Shown piece after piece: positions 34,511 through 48,565 of a stretch of 64,000 bases of DNA. Position 1 is the stretch's first letter, and every line of letters begins with the position of its first letter. Location: contig NC_081406.1 in the NCBI RefSeq assembly GCF_030272615.1, positions 116,159,783-116,223,782 of the forward strand, read 5' to 3'. The notes below the pieces were generated by a model that made no database searches, was not told the origin of the DNA, and saw nothing but the letters and a program-made list of their open reading frames with translations. This DNA is from Cryptomeria japonica (Eukaryota; Streptophyta; Pinopsida; Cupressales; Cupressaceae). Made by a program: the position numbers and the translations under genes.

Positions 34511-36440
34511 TTGCAAGATATGATAGAAATGATTTTGTTTGTCGTGTGCACAAACCAACATCACAAGCACATTCGGGTGGGCATTTTTATGCTAGGCGTG
34601 TTCTTGTCATGCCTCCCAAAGCGATAGAACGTCGAGAGCCATACCCTACCAACACGATCTCTCAAGTGCCCTGAGTCCAAAAAATTGTCAAACTTTGACA
34701 TACCATTTCTCCCAATCCAGGATACATATGACTGATCTGTTTGAACCTATAGTGTCATGTGAGTCTCCTCTATAATGACCTATCTCAGTTTCTGACGACT
34801 CGGAGCCATTTTCAAATGGTAGCATTTTTTCACCTGCTGCAAAAATAGTTAGTGGCATGCAGTGCAAAGTTGCAAGATAGGCTAGAATTGATTGCATTCA
34901 TTGTGTGCACAAACCAATGTCATGAACATGTCCAGGTGGGCAAGTTTATGCTAGACATTCTCCTGTCGTGCCTCCCAAAGCGCGGGAACGTCGAGAGACA
35001 TACCCTACCGATGCGATCTCTCAAGTGCCTTGAGTCCAAAAAAATGTCAAAGTTTGATGGACTGTTTCTCCCAATCCATGATACATATGATAGATCCTTT
35101 TGAAACTATAGTGTCACATGAGGGTCCTCTACAATGACCTATCTCAGTTTCTGACGACTCGGAGCCATTTTCAAATGGTAGCGTTTTTTCACTTGCTGCA
35201 AAAACCATCAGTGGCATGCAGTGCAAAGTTGCAAGATAGGCTAGAATTGATTTAATTTGTCGTGTGCACAAACCAACATCATGAGCATGTCCAGGTGGGA
35301 AGGTTTATGCTAGGCATGCTCCTGTCGTACCTCCCAAAGCGCCAGAACGTCGAGAACCATACCCTACTGACGTGATCTCTCAAGTGCCCTTAGTCCAAAA
35401 AATTATTAAACTTTGTCAAACTGTTTCTCCCAATCTAGGATACATATGATCGATATGTTTGAATCCATAGTGTCACATGAGGCTCCTCTACAATGACCTA
35501 TCTCAGTTTCTAACGAATCAAAGTCATTTTCAAATGGTAGCATTTTTTCACTTGCTGCAAAAACCGTCAGTGGCATGCAGTGAAAAGTTGCTAGAATTGA
35601 TATCGTTCGTTGTGTGCACAAACAAACGTCATGAGAATTTCCAGGTAGGAAAATTTATGCTAGGCGTGATCCTTTCAAGTCTCTGAAAGCATCGAAACAT
35701 CGAGAGCCATACCCTACCAGTGCAATCTCTCAAGTGCCCTAAGTCCAAAAAATTATCAAACTTTGACATACTGTTTCTCCAAATATAGGATACATTTGAT
35801 CAATCCATTTGAACCTTTAGTGTCACGTGAGTCTCCTCTACAATGACCTATCTCAGTTTCTGACAACTCGGAGCCATTTTCAAATGGTAGCATTTTTTCA
35901 CCTACTACAAAAACCTAGTGGCATGCAATGCAAAGTTGCAAAGATAGGCTAGATTTGATCTCATTCATCATGTGCACAAACCAATGTCACGAGCGGATCT
36001 AGGTGGGCACTTTTATGCTAGGCATGCTCCTATCGTGCCTCCCAAAGCACCGGAATGTTGAGAGCCATCCCCTACCGGCACGATCTCTCAAGTGCCCTGA
36101 GTCCAAAAAATTGTCAAACTTTGACAGACTATTTCTCCCAATCCAAGATACATATGATAGACCCGTTTGACCTGTAGTGTCACATGAGGCTCCTCTACAA
36201 TGAACTATCTTGGTTGGTGACGACTCAAAGCCATTTTGAAATGGTAGCATTTTTTCACTTGCTACAAAAACCGTTAGTGACATGCAATGCAAAGTTGCAA
36301 GATAGGCTATATTTGATCTCGATCATCGTGGGCACAAACCAACATAATGAGTGTGTCTGGGTGGGGAATTTTACGCTAGGCATACTCTTGTTGTGCCTCC
36401 CAAAGCGTCAGAACGTCGAGAGCCATACCATACCGACACG
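34511..36440 (+). repeat. Satellite of about 358-bp units, between five and six copies
   Basis: The landmark 'cgtcgagagccataccctacc' recurs at about 34631, 34990, 35348, 35699, 36057 and 36413, giving a period of 351-359 bp. Other fixed points are 'tttctcccaatcca.gatacatatga', 'gacgactcggagccattttcaaatggtagc' and 'gtgcacaaaccaa'. Short frames on both strands here are by-products of the repeat. The unit is private to this element within the window. Confidence 0.92.
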
Positions 36441-36631
36441 ATGTAGAAGTTGCTTGACAACTTTTTGACAATAATGACATTTTTTGCTCAAATTGTATCT
36501 AGACTCAATCTATGACTCCCACGACCCAATAATGACTCAAATAATTGACCTTATCACATCATATAAACTCAAAACATAGTCACAAAAAATAGTCACAAAA
36601 CATAGTCATAAAACATTGTCACATATTATTC

Positions 36632-36890
36632 AAAAATTTGCCTCTAAATATGGACAAATCGGCTCTTGGCTATTTAAATATACAAAAAAATGTGTTACAA
36701 ATCATCTCATGGGATTTTATACAAAATTTGGCATTTAAATATGTGCGATTCAGCTCATCGCCATTTTAATATACAATATTTGGCATCTAAATTTGTACAA
36801 ATCAGCTCATGGCCATTTAAATATACAAAATTATGCCCCTAAACATGTACAAATAAGCTCATGGGCATTTCTATATACAAAAAATGAATA
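36632..36890 (+). repeat. Degenerate tandem repeat of about 55 bp
   Basis: Four or five units built on 'ggcatctaaatatgtacaaatcagctcatggccatttaaatatacaaaa'. Confidence 0.7.
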
Positions 36891-36952
36891 TAGAACAATT
36901 CGTCGATGATATATATAAAATTCTCAAGATCATTGTACTCTGAATCGTAGAA

Positions 36953-37971
36953 TCAATCAAGTGAGCCTTCAGGATCGAGTCTAACCCGTATTGTGTCAAG
37001 TATTGCCTCATGGTCAGATTCACAAACTTTCCATAAAATCTTGTTATGAGGTCTACCACGATGCTTCATCAAATGAATATTTATTGCAACAACAAGGTTA
37101 GAGAAATGAAGAATATGTCTATGTGTTTCAAAGTCCTCGAATAACCGAACATCATAATTCTTGATAGGGTATCTCCTAAGCCATGTTTCTATCACGACAA
37201 TAGACCCTATTGGGTACTCAATACCCTCTCCGTCAATGATTGTGGTTGTCAATTTTCTTTTAGGCTCAACATAGCGACACAAAAAGTAATTTGTTCCTTC
37301 TTCATTGTTCTGTTTTGCAACAATTGCATACACATGACCTACATTTTATAAAGTGATAATTAATACCAAAAATAAAGTGTGATGTACAAAAAAATGAACC
37401 AAAAAGTATACTTGCAAAAAACTTAACTCAAAAAATCGCCCGAATCCACTAGGTTGGATACATGGTCAAAATCCACTGATGTCTCCATCTGGCTCAATTG
37501 TAGTGCTTTGGGAATTTGATATGTATCAATGGGAACCAATGGTCTACAAGACCATTTGTCAACTCATTCTTGTGATTCACATTCTTCCCACAAAAAATGC
37601 ATGCATAAAGAGAAAACACATACCATCAGTCTCGTATAAATTACTAGTGAACTTGCATTTGAACTCATAAATGAGTGCATGCCACTCGATCCTACAAGTG
37701 TACAACAATCTAGATAGTTTTCAATGTTAGATTCAGTGATCGGCCAAAAATATCTACGAACCATTGATGTACCTGGACCCATCGCAAAGTTACACCATCG
37801 CATAATTGTTTCTACATCTATCAACTCAGCACCACCTTCGTACTTCAATTCTTCTCTAGCTAGGGCTCTTTTTACACATGCTCCTGCACCATCGTGCTCT
37901 CCCTTACCATGTCTAGCCTCAGTGAAATTCCAAAAATATTGTACACCACTTGTCTTTGTGTGGTAGTCTAC
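36953..37971 (-). pseudogene. Gene A of the outer element, 3' exons: transposase-like core and C terminus
   Basis: Minus-strand exons. The first (about 37971 to 37621, donor GTATGT) reads QVDYHTKTSGVQYFWNFTEA, then RHGKGEHDGAGACVKRAL and 'YEGGAELIDVETIMRWCNFAMGPG'. The HGKGxxDGxGxxxKR motif is, from memory, typical of a group of eukaryotic transposase-like proteins; I offer that as inference. A short block near 37495-37425 reads METSVDFDHVSNLVDSGDFL. The last exon (from about 37336, acceptor AAATGTAG) reads HVYAIVAKQNNEEGTNYFLCRYVEPKRKL, 'EYPIGSIVVIETWLRRY' and ends SDHEAILDTIRVRLDPEGSLD, stop. The N-terminal exon lies 9 kb away at 46904-47598 because the inner element splits the gene. The middle of the protein is not visible in between. 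Confidence 0.55.
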
Positions 37972-38801
37972 TTGAGAATGCCCAAAGAGAATTATTGTTA
38001 GGTTCCTCTATTTTTTCCCACCTCTGTAATGTTTTACTTAATGTTATTCTACTAACAGGTAAAAGTACAAACCTGTGTCACACTTCTACAAAGGAAAAGG
38101 CTAACACAACAATAATTGTTCAATTTCGTCACCATAAAAGTGTCATTTGCATTTTGAATTTGAAGATGATGTAAACTAATGAAATGTTTAAAATTTGTTG
38201 AAGTTTAAGTCTACTCTTTTTCGAAAAAAAAAATTCAATAATTTATAAGTTCTTTTTAGCTCTAAAGTCCATTTTTTTATTGCTGAAAAATAGGGGGTTT
38301 AGTTCCCACAAAAGAAAATGTAAATCAATTTTTTTTTTTCTAATTTTGATATCCGTTATAGATCACATATTTATACAGTGCATGAATTTTTTTTTTAATT
38401 TTTGATATATATTTTTTTTGTAATAGCATTTGGAAGTCGAATACACCAGAATTTGATAGTTTTTGTCTCCCACCACAATTTGTCTATTCAATTTATGATA
38501 ATCAAAAAACTAAAAATACCCTTTTGGAGAAGACTCTCTTCTAATGAACCATATTTTTTTCAATTTTTTTTGAAGTGATTGGATATTTTTTTTGTTTTTC
38601 AAAGCAGTCTATTATTGAACAAAAGAATACTTTGTTGTAGCATTTTTAATTATTTATATATTAAATGTAATCAAAACATAAAAAAAATTATATGAGTAGA
38701 ATCGTGACTTCGATCTTTACAAAAGGGTATTTAAATTGTTAATAAGTTTAATTTACCTATTGAATTTTGTTGCAAAAGTGACAAGTTTGAGAAAATCATC
38801 A
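37972..38801. other. AT-rich intron-like remnant of gene A
   Basis: Contains splice-like signals on the minus strand but no further recognisable exon. T-runs and A-runs dominate. The inner element starts at its right edge. Confidence 0.4.
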
Positions 38802-38959
38802 TTTTTGTTGATGTGCCTACCACTTCGCATTCCACATAGGTCGTTCCGGCTGGAAACGTTTAGGCCAGAAGTGGAACCCTTTATGGTCGGAACTGTGAAG
38901 GTCGACGCGACCGGTCGCTTGAACCACATATAAAAAAGAGTTATTTTTCCCATTAAAAA

Positions 38960-40161
38960 AACCAAAACAATCAAGTGAGAAAATAATAAGAGTTATTTTT
39001 GCAAAAAATCATTTTTTTTTCACATAAAGTGGCATTTTGGAGTGAGTAGGAAGATTATAAAGAGGCGAATATTTCTAATTTTAAAAAGGGGCGAGGATTT
39101 TGAATTTTTTATCGGAAGACGTCTACCCTTTCGAAGCATGTTATTTTAAATTATTTTTCAATCATGCTTAATTTACAATATTAGATGTTTTTTTGGAAAT
39201 TAAATATTTTTTAGATTATATTTAAAACTTTATTTTATTATTCGTTAATTATGCTTCAATCATTTATTTTCAATATGTTATCTTAAATTATTTTTTCAAT
39301 TATTGTTATTAAATTATGTTATTAAATCATGTTCATTGTACATTGCATAGTCAAATATAGAATCCAAGTAAACTTAATTTCTTTCTCTTTAGATTAATGC
39401 GCTTATTTCTTGAATGTTGTTTTTTCATTTTCTAAATTTTAAAAATTGGAGTTTAAGACATGATCTAAATGGATGAAATCTACACATGTTTCATTTATTC
39501 AATTTAAAAAGTTTAAGAAAACAAAATTATTTATACATTTCATTAATCACATTTTGTTTATTAAGAACAAGGAAAAGTAACTAGATATAACTTATTTACT
39601 ATATGAGTAGATTAATTCCTATAAATTTACATACTTAAAATCTAACTAAATATTGAATTTGTAAAATGTATTTAAACACTTTAATGAAATTGAGTATATA
39701 TCCAACACTATTTAGTACTGAATTATATTATATTTTATTTCCTAATACTTGACTCAAATTCTCTATATATTAGCTAAGTGATTTCAAGCAATTAATGTTA
39801 TTAAATCACGTTCATATGTACATTGCATATAGTCAAATGTATCTAATTGAAGTATACTTAATTTCTTACTTTTTATCAATGCTCCTAAATTTCTTGAGCC
39901 TTATTTTTTCATTTTCTAAATTATAAAAATTGGACTTCAAGTCAAATGATCTAAATGGATGAAATTTACACATGTTAAGTTTAAGAATGCAAAATTATTT
40001 ATACATTTCACAAATTATATTTTTTTTGTTAAGAACCGAGGAAAAGTAACTAGATATATAACCTTTTAGTTCAAAACACTAAATTTTGAAGATCTGCATA
40101 TTTGCATGTTTTGTTTTTAGGTTCAAAGCACAAAATTTTGAAGATCTAAATATTTTTTGCA
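38960..40161 (+). other. AT-rich left interior of the inner element
   Basis: No coding signal. A diverged tandem pair of about 460-500 bp is visible: 'ttcttgaatgttgttttttcattttctaaattttaaaaattgga...aaagtaactagatata' at about 39300-39600 recurs at about 39790-40060. Confidence 0.5.
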
Positions 40162-41396
40162 ATGGGGAATAAGAGGACTAGATCAAGGTCATATGATCGT
40201 AAAAGGGACAATAAGATGAAAGGTCATACAAAACATAGTCAATAACAATCCGTTGTTGTTCATGATCAACCTGATGATGTTCAAGAAATATCTACTCAGG
40301 TACGAGATGAATTTTTTTTTTTGGTATGGAAAATTCGATGGAAATGGATGAAGATAGTCTTTTCAATAAAATTTCATCTAAAGATATGATGCCTAAAAGC
40401 ACATTAAAATTGTATTGTAAGAAATTGTGGGATGATTATTTTAAAAATAAGTCTATTATTGGAAGAGCACAATTATTTGCTAAGTTATTTAGGAAAAGGG
40501 AAATAAAACCTGTTTTGGAGTTGTTGGGTGTTGGTAATAAGAAAAGTTCTCCCGATACATTAGTAAAAGAAACTATAATTGAAAATTTACAAGAAGCATT
40601 GAATTGTATTGACAACACAAGTCAGGGTATTGATTTAAGTGTTGCACGTAGAGCGTTGATGACTATGATTACTAGTAAGGAATTGACTCGTAGAAAACAA
40701 GTTAATGCAATTTCTCAATTAATGCATGTATCTAGAAGAACTGTTCAAAGATACATTAGGAAGAGAAATATGTTGGATGAAAACATTTAAAAGAATTGGG
40801 TAAATATTTGTAGGGTTCCTAGAAAAGACAAAATTTATGAAGATGTAAAAAGATGGGTCATTGATTATTGGACCAACCAATATCATGTTTTTTCCAATAG
40901 AAGGGATACTATAAATATGATAGATGAAGATGGTAAAAAGATTATACATCCAAAAAAATTCTTAGATACAACACAAAGTGAATTGTTTGAAGCATTCAAG
41001 CAATAATTTTCAGATGTAAAGATTTGCCAAAGGATGTTTGAGAGATTTCATCCTTGCTTTGTATGCATAAATAAGGTACGTGAAACTTGTTGTCGAAATC
41101 ATGTTGAATTTCATCTACACTTGCAGTCATATAATAAGTCCATGGCAACAATTAATCCAAATCTAGTCATTCCTACAAGTACAACACAATTTGTGCAGTC
41201 TATTTTATGTGATGAATTAGAAGATTCAGATGAGTTCAAAATACAATGTATAAAAGGTGAATGCAATGATTGTGGATTTTTGAGTAAGTTTGTGTTGCAA
41301 ACTGAGAATATTGATATTCATGCACTAGTTATATGGAAGAGATTTGAATATGAGATATATCAAAGTAAGTCAGGAAATCACATGTACATTATTTAA
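40162..41396 (+). pseudogene. Gene A of the inner element: N-terminal half of the candidate transposase
   Basis: ATG 40162 gives MGNKRTRSRSYDRKRDNKMKGH, matching MGKNKQGMMEQ.EAEKERQRQRM at the start of the outer gene A. A TAA and a frameshift at a T-run follow. From 40326 one frame runs to 41396 with TAA stops at 40788 and 41003. The conserved N-terminal domain (LYCKKLWDDYFKNKSIIGRAQLF, VLELLGVGNKKSSPDTLV) is followed by a helix-turn-helix-like segment (KQVNAISQLMHVSRRTVQRYIRKR). Then comes a region with 'HPKKFLDTTQSELFEAFKQ' and a Cys/His segment (FERFHPCFVCINKVRETCCRNHVEFHLHLQ). The catalytic core is missing; a donor-like GTAAGT at 41364 suggests it lay in later, lost exons. Confidence 0.6.
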
Positions 41397-41411
41397 ACAT
41401 TCATTATTAAG

Positions 41412-41515
<104 letters not shown>

Positions 41516-41559
41516 TTAAAGATCAAATTGAATCTACTTGAACATGTACATGTACACGT

Positions 41560-43429
<1,870 letters not shown>

Positions 43430-43443
43430 GATGTGAGTGGGTA

Positions 43444-43448
<5 letters not shown>

Positions 43449-43489
<41 letters not shown>

Positions 43490-43490
43490 A
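43449..43490. repeat. (GT)n microsatellite upstream of inner gene B
   Basis: About 20 GT dinucleotides about 20 bp upstream of the gene B start. It generates a false HTHTHT frame on the minus strand. Confidence 0.97.
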
Positions 43491-43499
43491 TGTATGCAG

Positions 43500-43760
43500 T
43501 ACATATTAAACAATAATTAAAAAAGTATGCATACATTTAAATCATTTTAAACATATTTAAACATGTAAATTAAAAAAACAGATATAGACAAAAAAGAAAT
43601 TTAAACAACTATAAATTTAATTTAAAATTTCAATATATGTCTAATTTAAAATTACACATATTTGCATATACAATAATTAATTTTAAAATTACTCAAATTA
43701 AGTCAAATTAAGACAAATTAAGTCAAATTACTTTACAATTTTGCATATACAATTTAATTA
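43500..43760. other. AT-rich spacer
   Basis: Short repeats of 'aattaagtcaaattaagaca'; no coding signal. Confidence 0.5.
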
Positions 43761-43764
43761 ATAG

Positions 43765-46045
43765 GTCCTAATTTGGTCTTATGTCCTCCTAATAGGTGCT
43801 AAGGAGTGCACATGTGTTGTAAGGGGCCTTGTGTGGTCCTAAGGGGCCACCCATATGTTAGAACACATGAGTGACCCCTTAGGGCCACTTAAGACCCCTT
43901 GCAACACCATTTGGTCTTACGTGGTCCTAATAGGTGCTAAGGGGTGCACATGTGTCATAAGGGGCCTTGTGTGGTCCTAAGGGGTCACCCATGTGTTAGA
44001 ACACATGCATGACCCCTTAGGACCACATAAGACCCCTTTTGACACCATTTGGTCTTATGTAGTCGTAATAGGTCCTAAGGGGCACACATGTGTCGTAAGG
44101 GGCCTTGTGTGGTCCTAAGGGGCCACTCATGTGTTAGAACACATGTGTGACCCCTTAGGACCACAAAAGACCCCTTTTGACACCATTCCGTTTAATATGG
44201 TCTTAATAGGTGCTAAGGGGTGCACATGTGTTGCAAGGGGTCTTAAGTGGTCCTAAGGGGTCACCCATGTGTTAGAACACATGCGTGACCCCTTAGGACC
44301 ATATAAGACCCCTTTCGACACTATTTGGTCTTATGTGGTCCTAATAGGTGCTACGGGGTGCACATGTGTCTTAAGGGACCTTGTGTGGTCCTAAGGGGTC
44401 ACCCATGTGTGACCCCTTAGGACCACATAAGACCCCTTTCGACACCATTTGGTCTTATGTGGTCCTAATAGGTCCTAAAGGATGCACATGTGTTGTAAGG
44501 GGTTTTGTGTGGTCCTAAGGGGTCACCCATGTGTTAGAACACATGTGTGACCCCTTAGGACCACATAAGACCCCTTTCAACACCATTTGGTCTTATGTGG
44601 TCATAATAGGTGCTAAGGGGTGCACATGTGTCTTAAGGGGTCTTAAGTGGTCCTAAGAGGTCGCCCATGTGTTAGAACACATGCGTGACCCCTTAGGATC
44701 ACATAAGACCCCTTGCAACACCATTTGGTCTTATGTGGTTCTAATAGGTGCTAACGGGTGCACATGTGTCATAAGGGGCCTTGTGTGGTCCTAAGGGGTC
44801 ACCCATGTGTTAGAACACATGCATGACCCCTTAGGACCAAATAAGACCCCTTTCGACACCATTTGGTCTTATGTAGTCATAATAGGCCCTAAGAGGCACA
44901 TATGTGTCGTAAGGGGCCTTGTGTGGTCCTAAGGGGCCACTCATGTGTTAGAACACGTGTGACCCCTTAGGACCACAAAAGATCCCTTTCGACACCATTT
45001 GGTCTTATGTGGTCTTAATAGGTGCTAAGGGGTGCACATGTGTTGTAAGGGGCCTTGTGTGGTCCTAAGGGGTCACCCATGTGTTAGAACACATGTGTGA
45101 CCCCTTAGGACCACTTAAGACCCCTTGCGACACCATTTGGTCTTATGTGCTCCTAATAGATGCTAAGGGGTGCACATGTGTCACAAGGGGTCTTAAGTGG
45201 TCCTAAGGGGTCACCCATATGTTAGAACACATGCGTGACCTGTTAAGACCACATAAGACCCCTTTCGACACCATTTGGTCTTATGTGGTCCTAATAGGTC
45301 CTAAGTGGTGCACATTGTCATAAGGGGCCTTGTGTGGTCCTAAGGGGTCACCCATGTGTTAGAACACATGTGTGACCCCTTAGGACCATGTGTTCTAACA
45401 CATGGGTGACCCCTTAGGACCACACAAGGGCTCTTACGACACATGTACACCCCTTAGCACCTATTAGGACCACATAAGACCCCTTCCAACACCATTTGGT
45501 CTTATGTGGTCCTAATAGGTGCTAAGGGGTGTACACGTGTCGTAAGAGCCCTTGTGTGGTCCTAAGGGGTCACCCATGTGTTAGAACACATGCGTGACCC
45601 CTTAGGACCACTTAAGACCCCTTGGGACACCATTTGGTCTTATGTGGTCCTAATAGGTTCTATGGGGTGCACATGTGTCGTAAGGGGCATTGTGTGGTCC
45701 TAAGGGGTCATCCATGTGTTAGAACACATACGTGACCCCTTAGGACCACATAAGACCCCTTGCAACACCATTTGGTCTTATGTGGTCCTAATAGGTGCTA
45801 TGGGGTGCACATGTGTCGCAAGGGGTCTTAAGTGGTCCTAAGGGGTCACCCATGTGTTAGAACACATGGGTGACCCCTTAGGACCACATAAGACCCCTTG
45901 CGATGCCATTTGGTCTTATGTGGTTCTAATAGGTGTTAAGGGGTGCACATGTGTCACAAGGGGTCTTAAGTGGTCCTAAGGGGTCACACATGTGTTCTAA
46001 CACATGGATGACCCCTCAGGACCACACATGACCCTTGATAGCATG
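43765..46045. repeat. Palindromic satellite, about 138-bp units, about 16 copies
   Basis: Each unit reads roughly TTTGGTCTTATGTGGTCC, TAATAGGTGCTAAGGGGTGC, ACATGTGTCGTAAGGGGCCT, TGTGTGGTCCTAAGGGGTCA, then CCCATGTGTT AG AACACATG..., returning through GACCCCTTAGGACCACATAA and GACCCCTTTCGACACCAT. The centre is a long inverted repeat. At 45819-45900 arms of 40 bp match at 39 positions around a two-base AG loop. One head-to-head inversion makes a larger palindrome with 93-bp arms at 45387-45479 and 45500-45592. No coding potential. Confidence 0.95.
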
Positions 46046-46079
46046 TCTTGAGGTGTATGTATGTCCTAAGGCATATATA

Positions 46080-46460
46080 ACTATTTTATGTATATTTATG
46101 TATGTATGTGTATGTATTTATGTATGTATGTGTATGTATTTATGTATGTGTATGTACATGTAGGTATGTACATGTATGTGTGTATGTATGTAGACCTAGG
46201 TATGTATGTGTATGTCCTAAGGTGTACATATAATTATTTTATATGTATGTATATGTATGTATGTATTTAGGTAGGTATGTATGTTTGTGTATGTTTGTAT
46301 GTAGGTTTGTATGTATGTGTATGCATGTATGTAGGTATGTATGTAAGTAGGTTTGTATGTATGTGTATGTATGTGTGTAGGTATGTATGTATGTATGTAT
46401 GTGTATGTTTGTGTATGTATTTGTATGTATGTGTGTATTTATGTACATGTATGTGTTTAT
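46080..46460. repeat. (GTAT)n-rich microsatellite
   Basis: Imperfect GTATGTAT/GTGTATGT repeats to the right of the satellite. Long MYVCVC-type frames here are not genes. Confidence 0.95.
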
Positions 46461-46639
46461 TTTCTAATATTCTAAACTAATATGATAGAATAAATACAAA
46501 AATATATATATATCTTTTAAAAAATTTAAAAAACCTAATTTGTTATCAAAAAATTAATTTTCTTCTAATAACTATTTAAAAAAAAAACAATATAAATTAA
46601 TATGATAAAATAAATACATTTAAAAAAAAAAAAGGTACT

Positions 46640-46880
46640 TACCACCGAAACACTTCCGGCTCGATCTCTGAGATTTTTTGCACCGTCCTGCTCAACTCCA
46701 AGCCGCTCAATGCAAAATGAGGGGCTTGGGTAGATTTAGGCTCTTATATAGGGCAAGGGGGTTCCGGCCAGAACCCCCTTGCCACGCGAGCGCTACGTGG
46801 TTGCCAAATCAGTCTAGCCGAAAGCGTTCCAACTGGAACATGCATTGTTCGCCTAAAGTGCGACACATATCAATATGATC
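46640..46880. repeat. Right subterminal and terminal region of the inner element
   Basis: Contains a perfect palindrome-like GGGGGTTCCGGCCAGAACCCCC (about 46767-46790) and a second GTTCC-GGAAC word (about 46826-46840), like those at the left end. GC content jumps sharply against the AT-rich surroundings. Confidence 0.6.
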
Positions 46881-46903
46881 ACCCTAACGTTTAATGACTT
46901 ACC

Positions 46904-47598
46904 TGTTTTGCAAGTATCAAACAATCTTTTTTTATTTTCTTGCTCATTATTGTTGATGTAATGACACATTGAGTAACATTAGAATATTTAGTACGTGATT
47001 TTGAACCAATAGCTTGATACGTATCAAATAGATTTCTCACAATAGTTCTTTCGTTGTTACTTTTGGATGATCTTAGGCCTAGAATTTTCATTGTCTCTCT
47101 AAAATTCAAATTTTTAATCATTTGAATAATTAATTGACATCTTGCGGTTTGATTTAAGTTTTCAAAATAGTTTTGCCATATTCTTTTAACCATTCTCCTA
47201 CAAGTTCATTCATTGATTTTATCAGGCATTGGCTTCAATATATTCTCATCAATGTCAATTAGATACTTTGGTTTCCTATGAATGATTCTAGGAGGTGTTA
47301 ACATCGGTGCATTGTATACATTCAATTCATCAAATAGAGCAGGTGCATGTTCATCATTTAATTGATTATTCAATGTGGTCTCTTCTTCAATTGTATTAGG
47401 TTCATACGGTAAATCAAATGTCTCTTCTTCAATTGCATTAGGTGCATTATGTTCATTTGGTAAATCAAATTGAGATGTTGAGGATGACATATGTTCTTGT
47501 CCCATTGTTCTTAGGTCACGTAATTTATTCATACGTTGCCTTTGTCTTTCCTTTTCAGCCTCTCATTGTTCCATCATTCCTTGCTTGTTCTTTCCCAT
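46904..47598 (-). pseudogene. Gene A of the outer element, first exon (N-terminal domain)
   Basis: ATG at 47598: MGKNKQGMMEQ, a TGA, EAEKERQRQRMNKLRDL. An acidic linker follows with a repeated EEETF/EEETT phrase, then a TGA at about 47203. After it comes the conserved domain MVKRIWQNYFENLNQTARCQLI, 'FRETMKILGLRSSKSNNERTIV' and 'SNVTQCVITSTIMSKKIKK', aligning with 'KKLWDDYF...RAQLF', 'VLELLGVGNKKSSPDTLV' and 'VARRALMTMITSKE' of the inner copy. It ends at a consensus donor CAG/GTAAGT (46903/46902). Twenty bases later the inner element begins. Both stops are TGA, as expected from CGA mutation. Confidence 0.6.
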
Positions 47599-47900
47599 GG
47601 TTGATATCGCTTGTCCTAAATAGAATCATATTACATATATATGTAAACAAAAGTTCATAAACAATCAAATAACCATAAATATGCATCTTATCATTATTTT
47701 TTTGAATCAAAACTATTAAACAATCACAATAACATTGACAAAACTAATAAGAACAACAATTCAATCATTTGAAATCTTCCAAAAACAAAACAATCACTTA
47801 CTTCTATGTATAAAACAGTCATAGAAGCCTAGACACAGTTGCAGTGGGGCCTTAAACGACCTCAAAAACTTCTTTTGAGGTCGTTGAGGCAGTTGGGCAA
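47599..47900. other. Upstream region of outer gene A
   Basis: AT-rich, A-rich spacer with no coding motif; it would hold the gene A promoter. No clear TATA box assigned. Confidence 0.4.
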
Positions 47901-47904
47901 CTAA

Positions 47905-48085
47905 AAGTATACGTCCCAGTAATGCGTACGTGGTCTTTTTATAACCTCGTATGTGTTGTTAGGCCCAAAAATGTTTGCAGACCAACACTAATATTTTGGG
48001 TACTCTGTACGCACTATTAGGGCTTAAAAATGTTTAGCAGACCAGTGAACTAATAGTCCTAGTACCGCGTATGTGCTTTTTGTAG
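47905..48085. repeat. Right subterminal motifs, first cluster
   Basis: Words such as gcgtacg, cgtacgc and cgcgtatg recur in 'taggcccaaaaatgtttgcagacca' repeats (two copies, about 47965 and 48020), echoing the left subterminal region. A second cluster is at about 49585-49730. Confidence 0.5.
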
Positions 48086-48092
48086 TAAAGAA

Positions 48093-48274
48093 AATGTGAA
48101 GGAAAAGGGAGGGAGGGAGAGGGGGAGAGAAAGAGAGGGAGGGTGAGGGGGAGAGAGGGAGAGAGGGAGAGGGAGGGAGAGAGAGAGAGAGAATGGAAAA
48201 GGGAGAGAGGGTGGAAAAGGGAGGGAGGGAGAGGGGGAGAAAGGGAGAGAGGGATAGCGAGGTAGAGGGGGAGA

Positions 48275-48329
<55 letters not shown>

Positions 48330-48387
48330 GAGAGGGGGAGAGGGAGGGAGAGAAAGAATGGAAAAGGGAGAGATGGAGAGAGAGAGA

Positions 48388-48452
<65 letters not shown>

Positions 48453-48506
48453 AGGAGGAGAGAGGATGGAAAAGGGGGAGAGTGAGAGAGGGAGAGAGGG
48501 AGAGCA

Positions 48507-48565
<59 letters not shown>

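Noticed and set aside
34688-36468. Several 60-97 codon frames with a shared 'FAASEKMLPFENGSESSETEIGHCRG' theme
   Set aside because: They repeat because the 358-bp satellite repeats; stops and frames vary between units, with no sign of selection.
43765-46045. Regularly spaced palindromes resembling a CRISPR array
   Set aside because: Spacers are not unique: the whole ~138-bp unit is repeated, in a eukaryotic transposon.
46088-46480. Frames reading MYVCMC/YVCVY or HTYIHT
   Set aside because: Products of the GTAT microsatellite on either strand.
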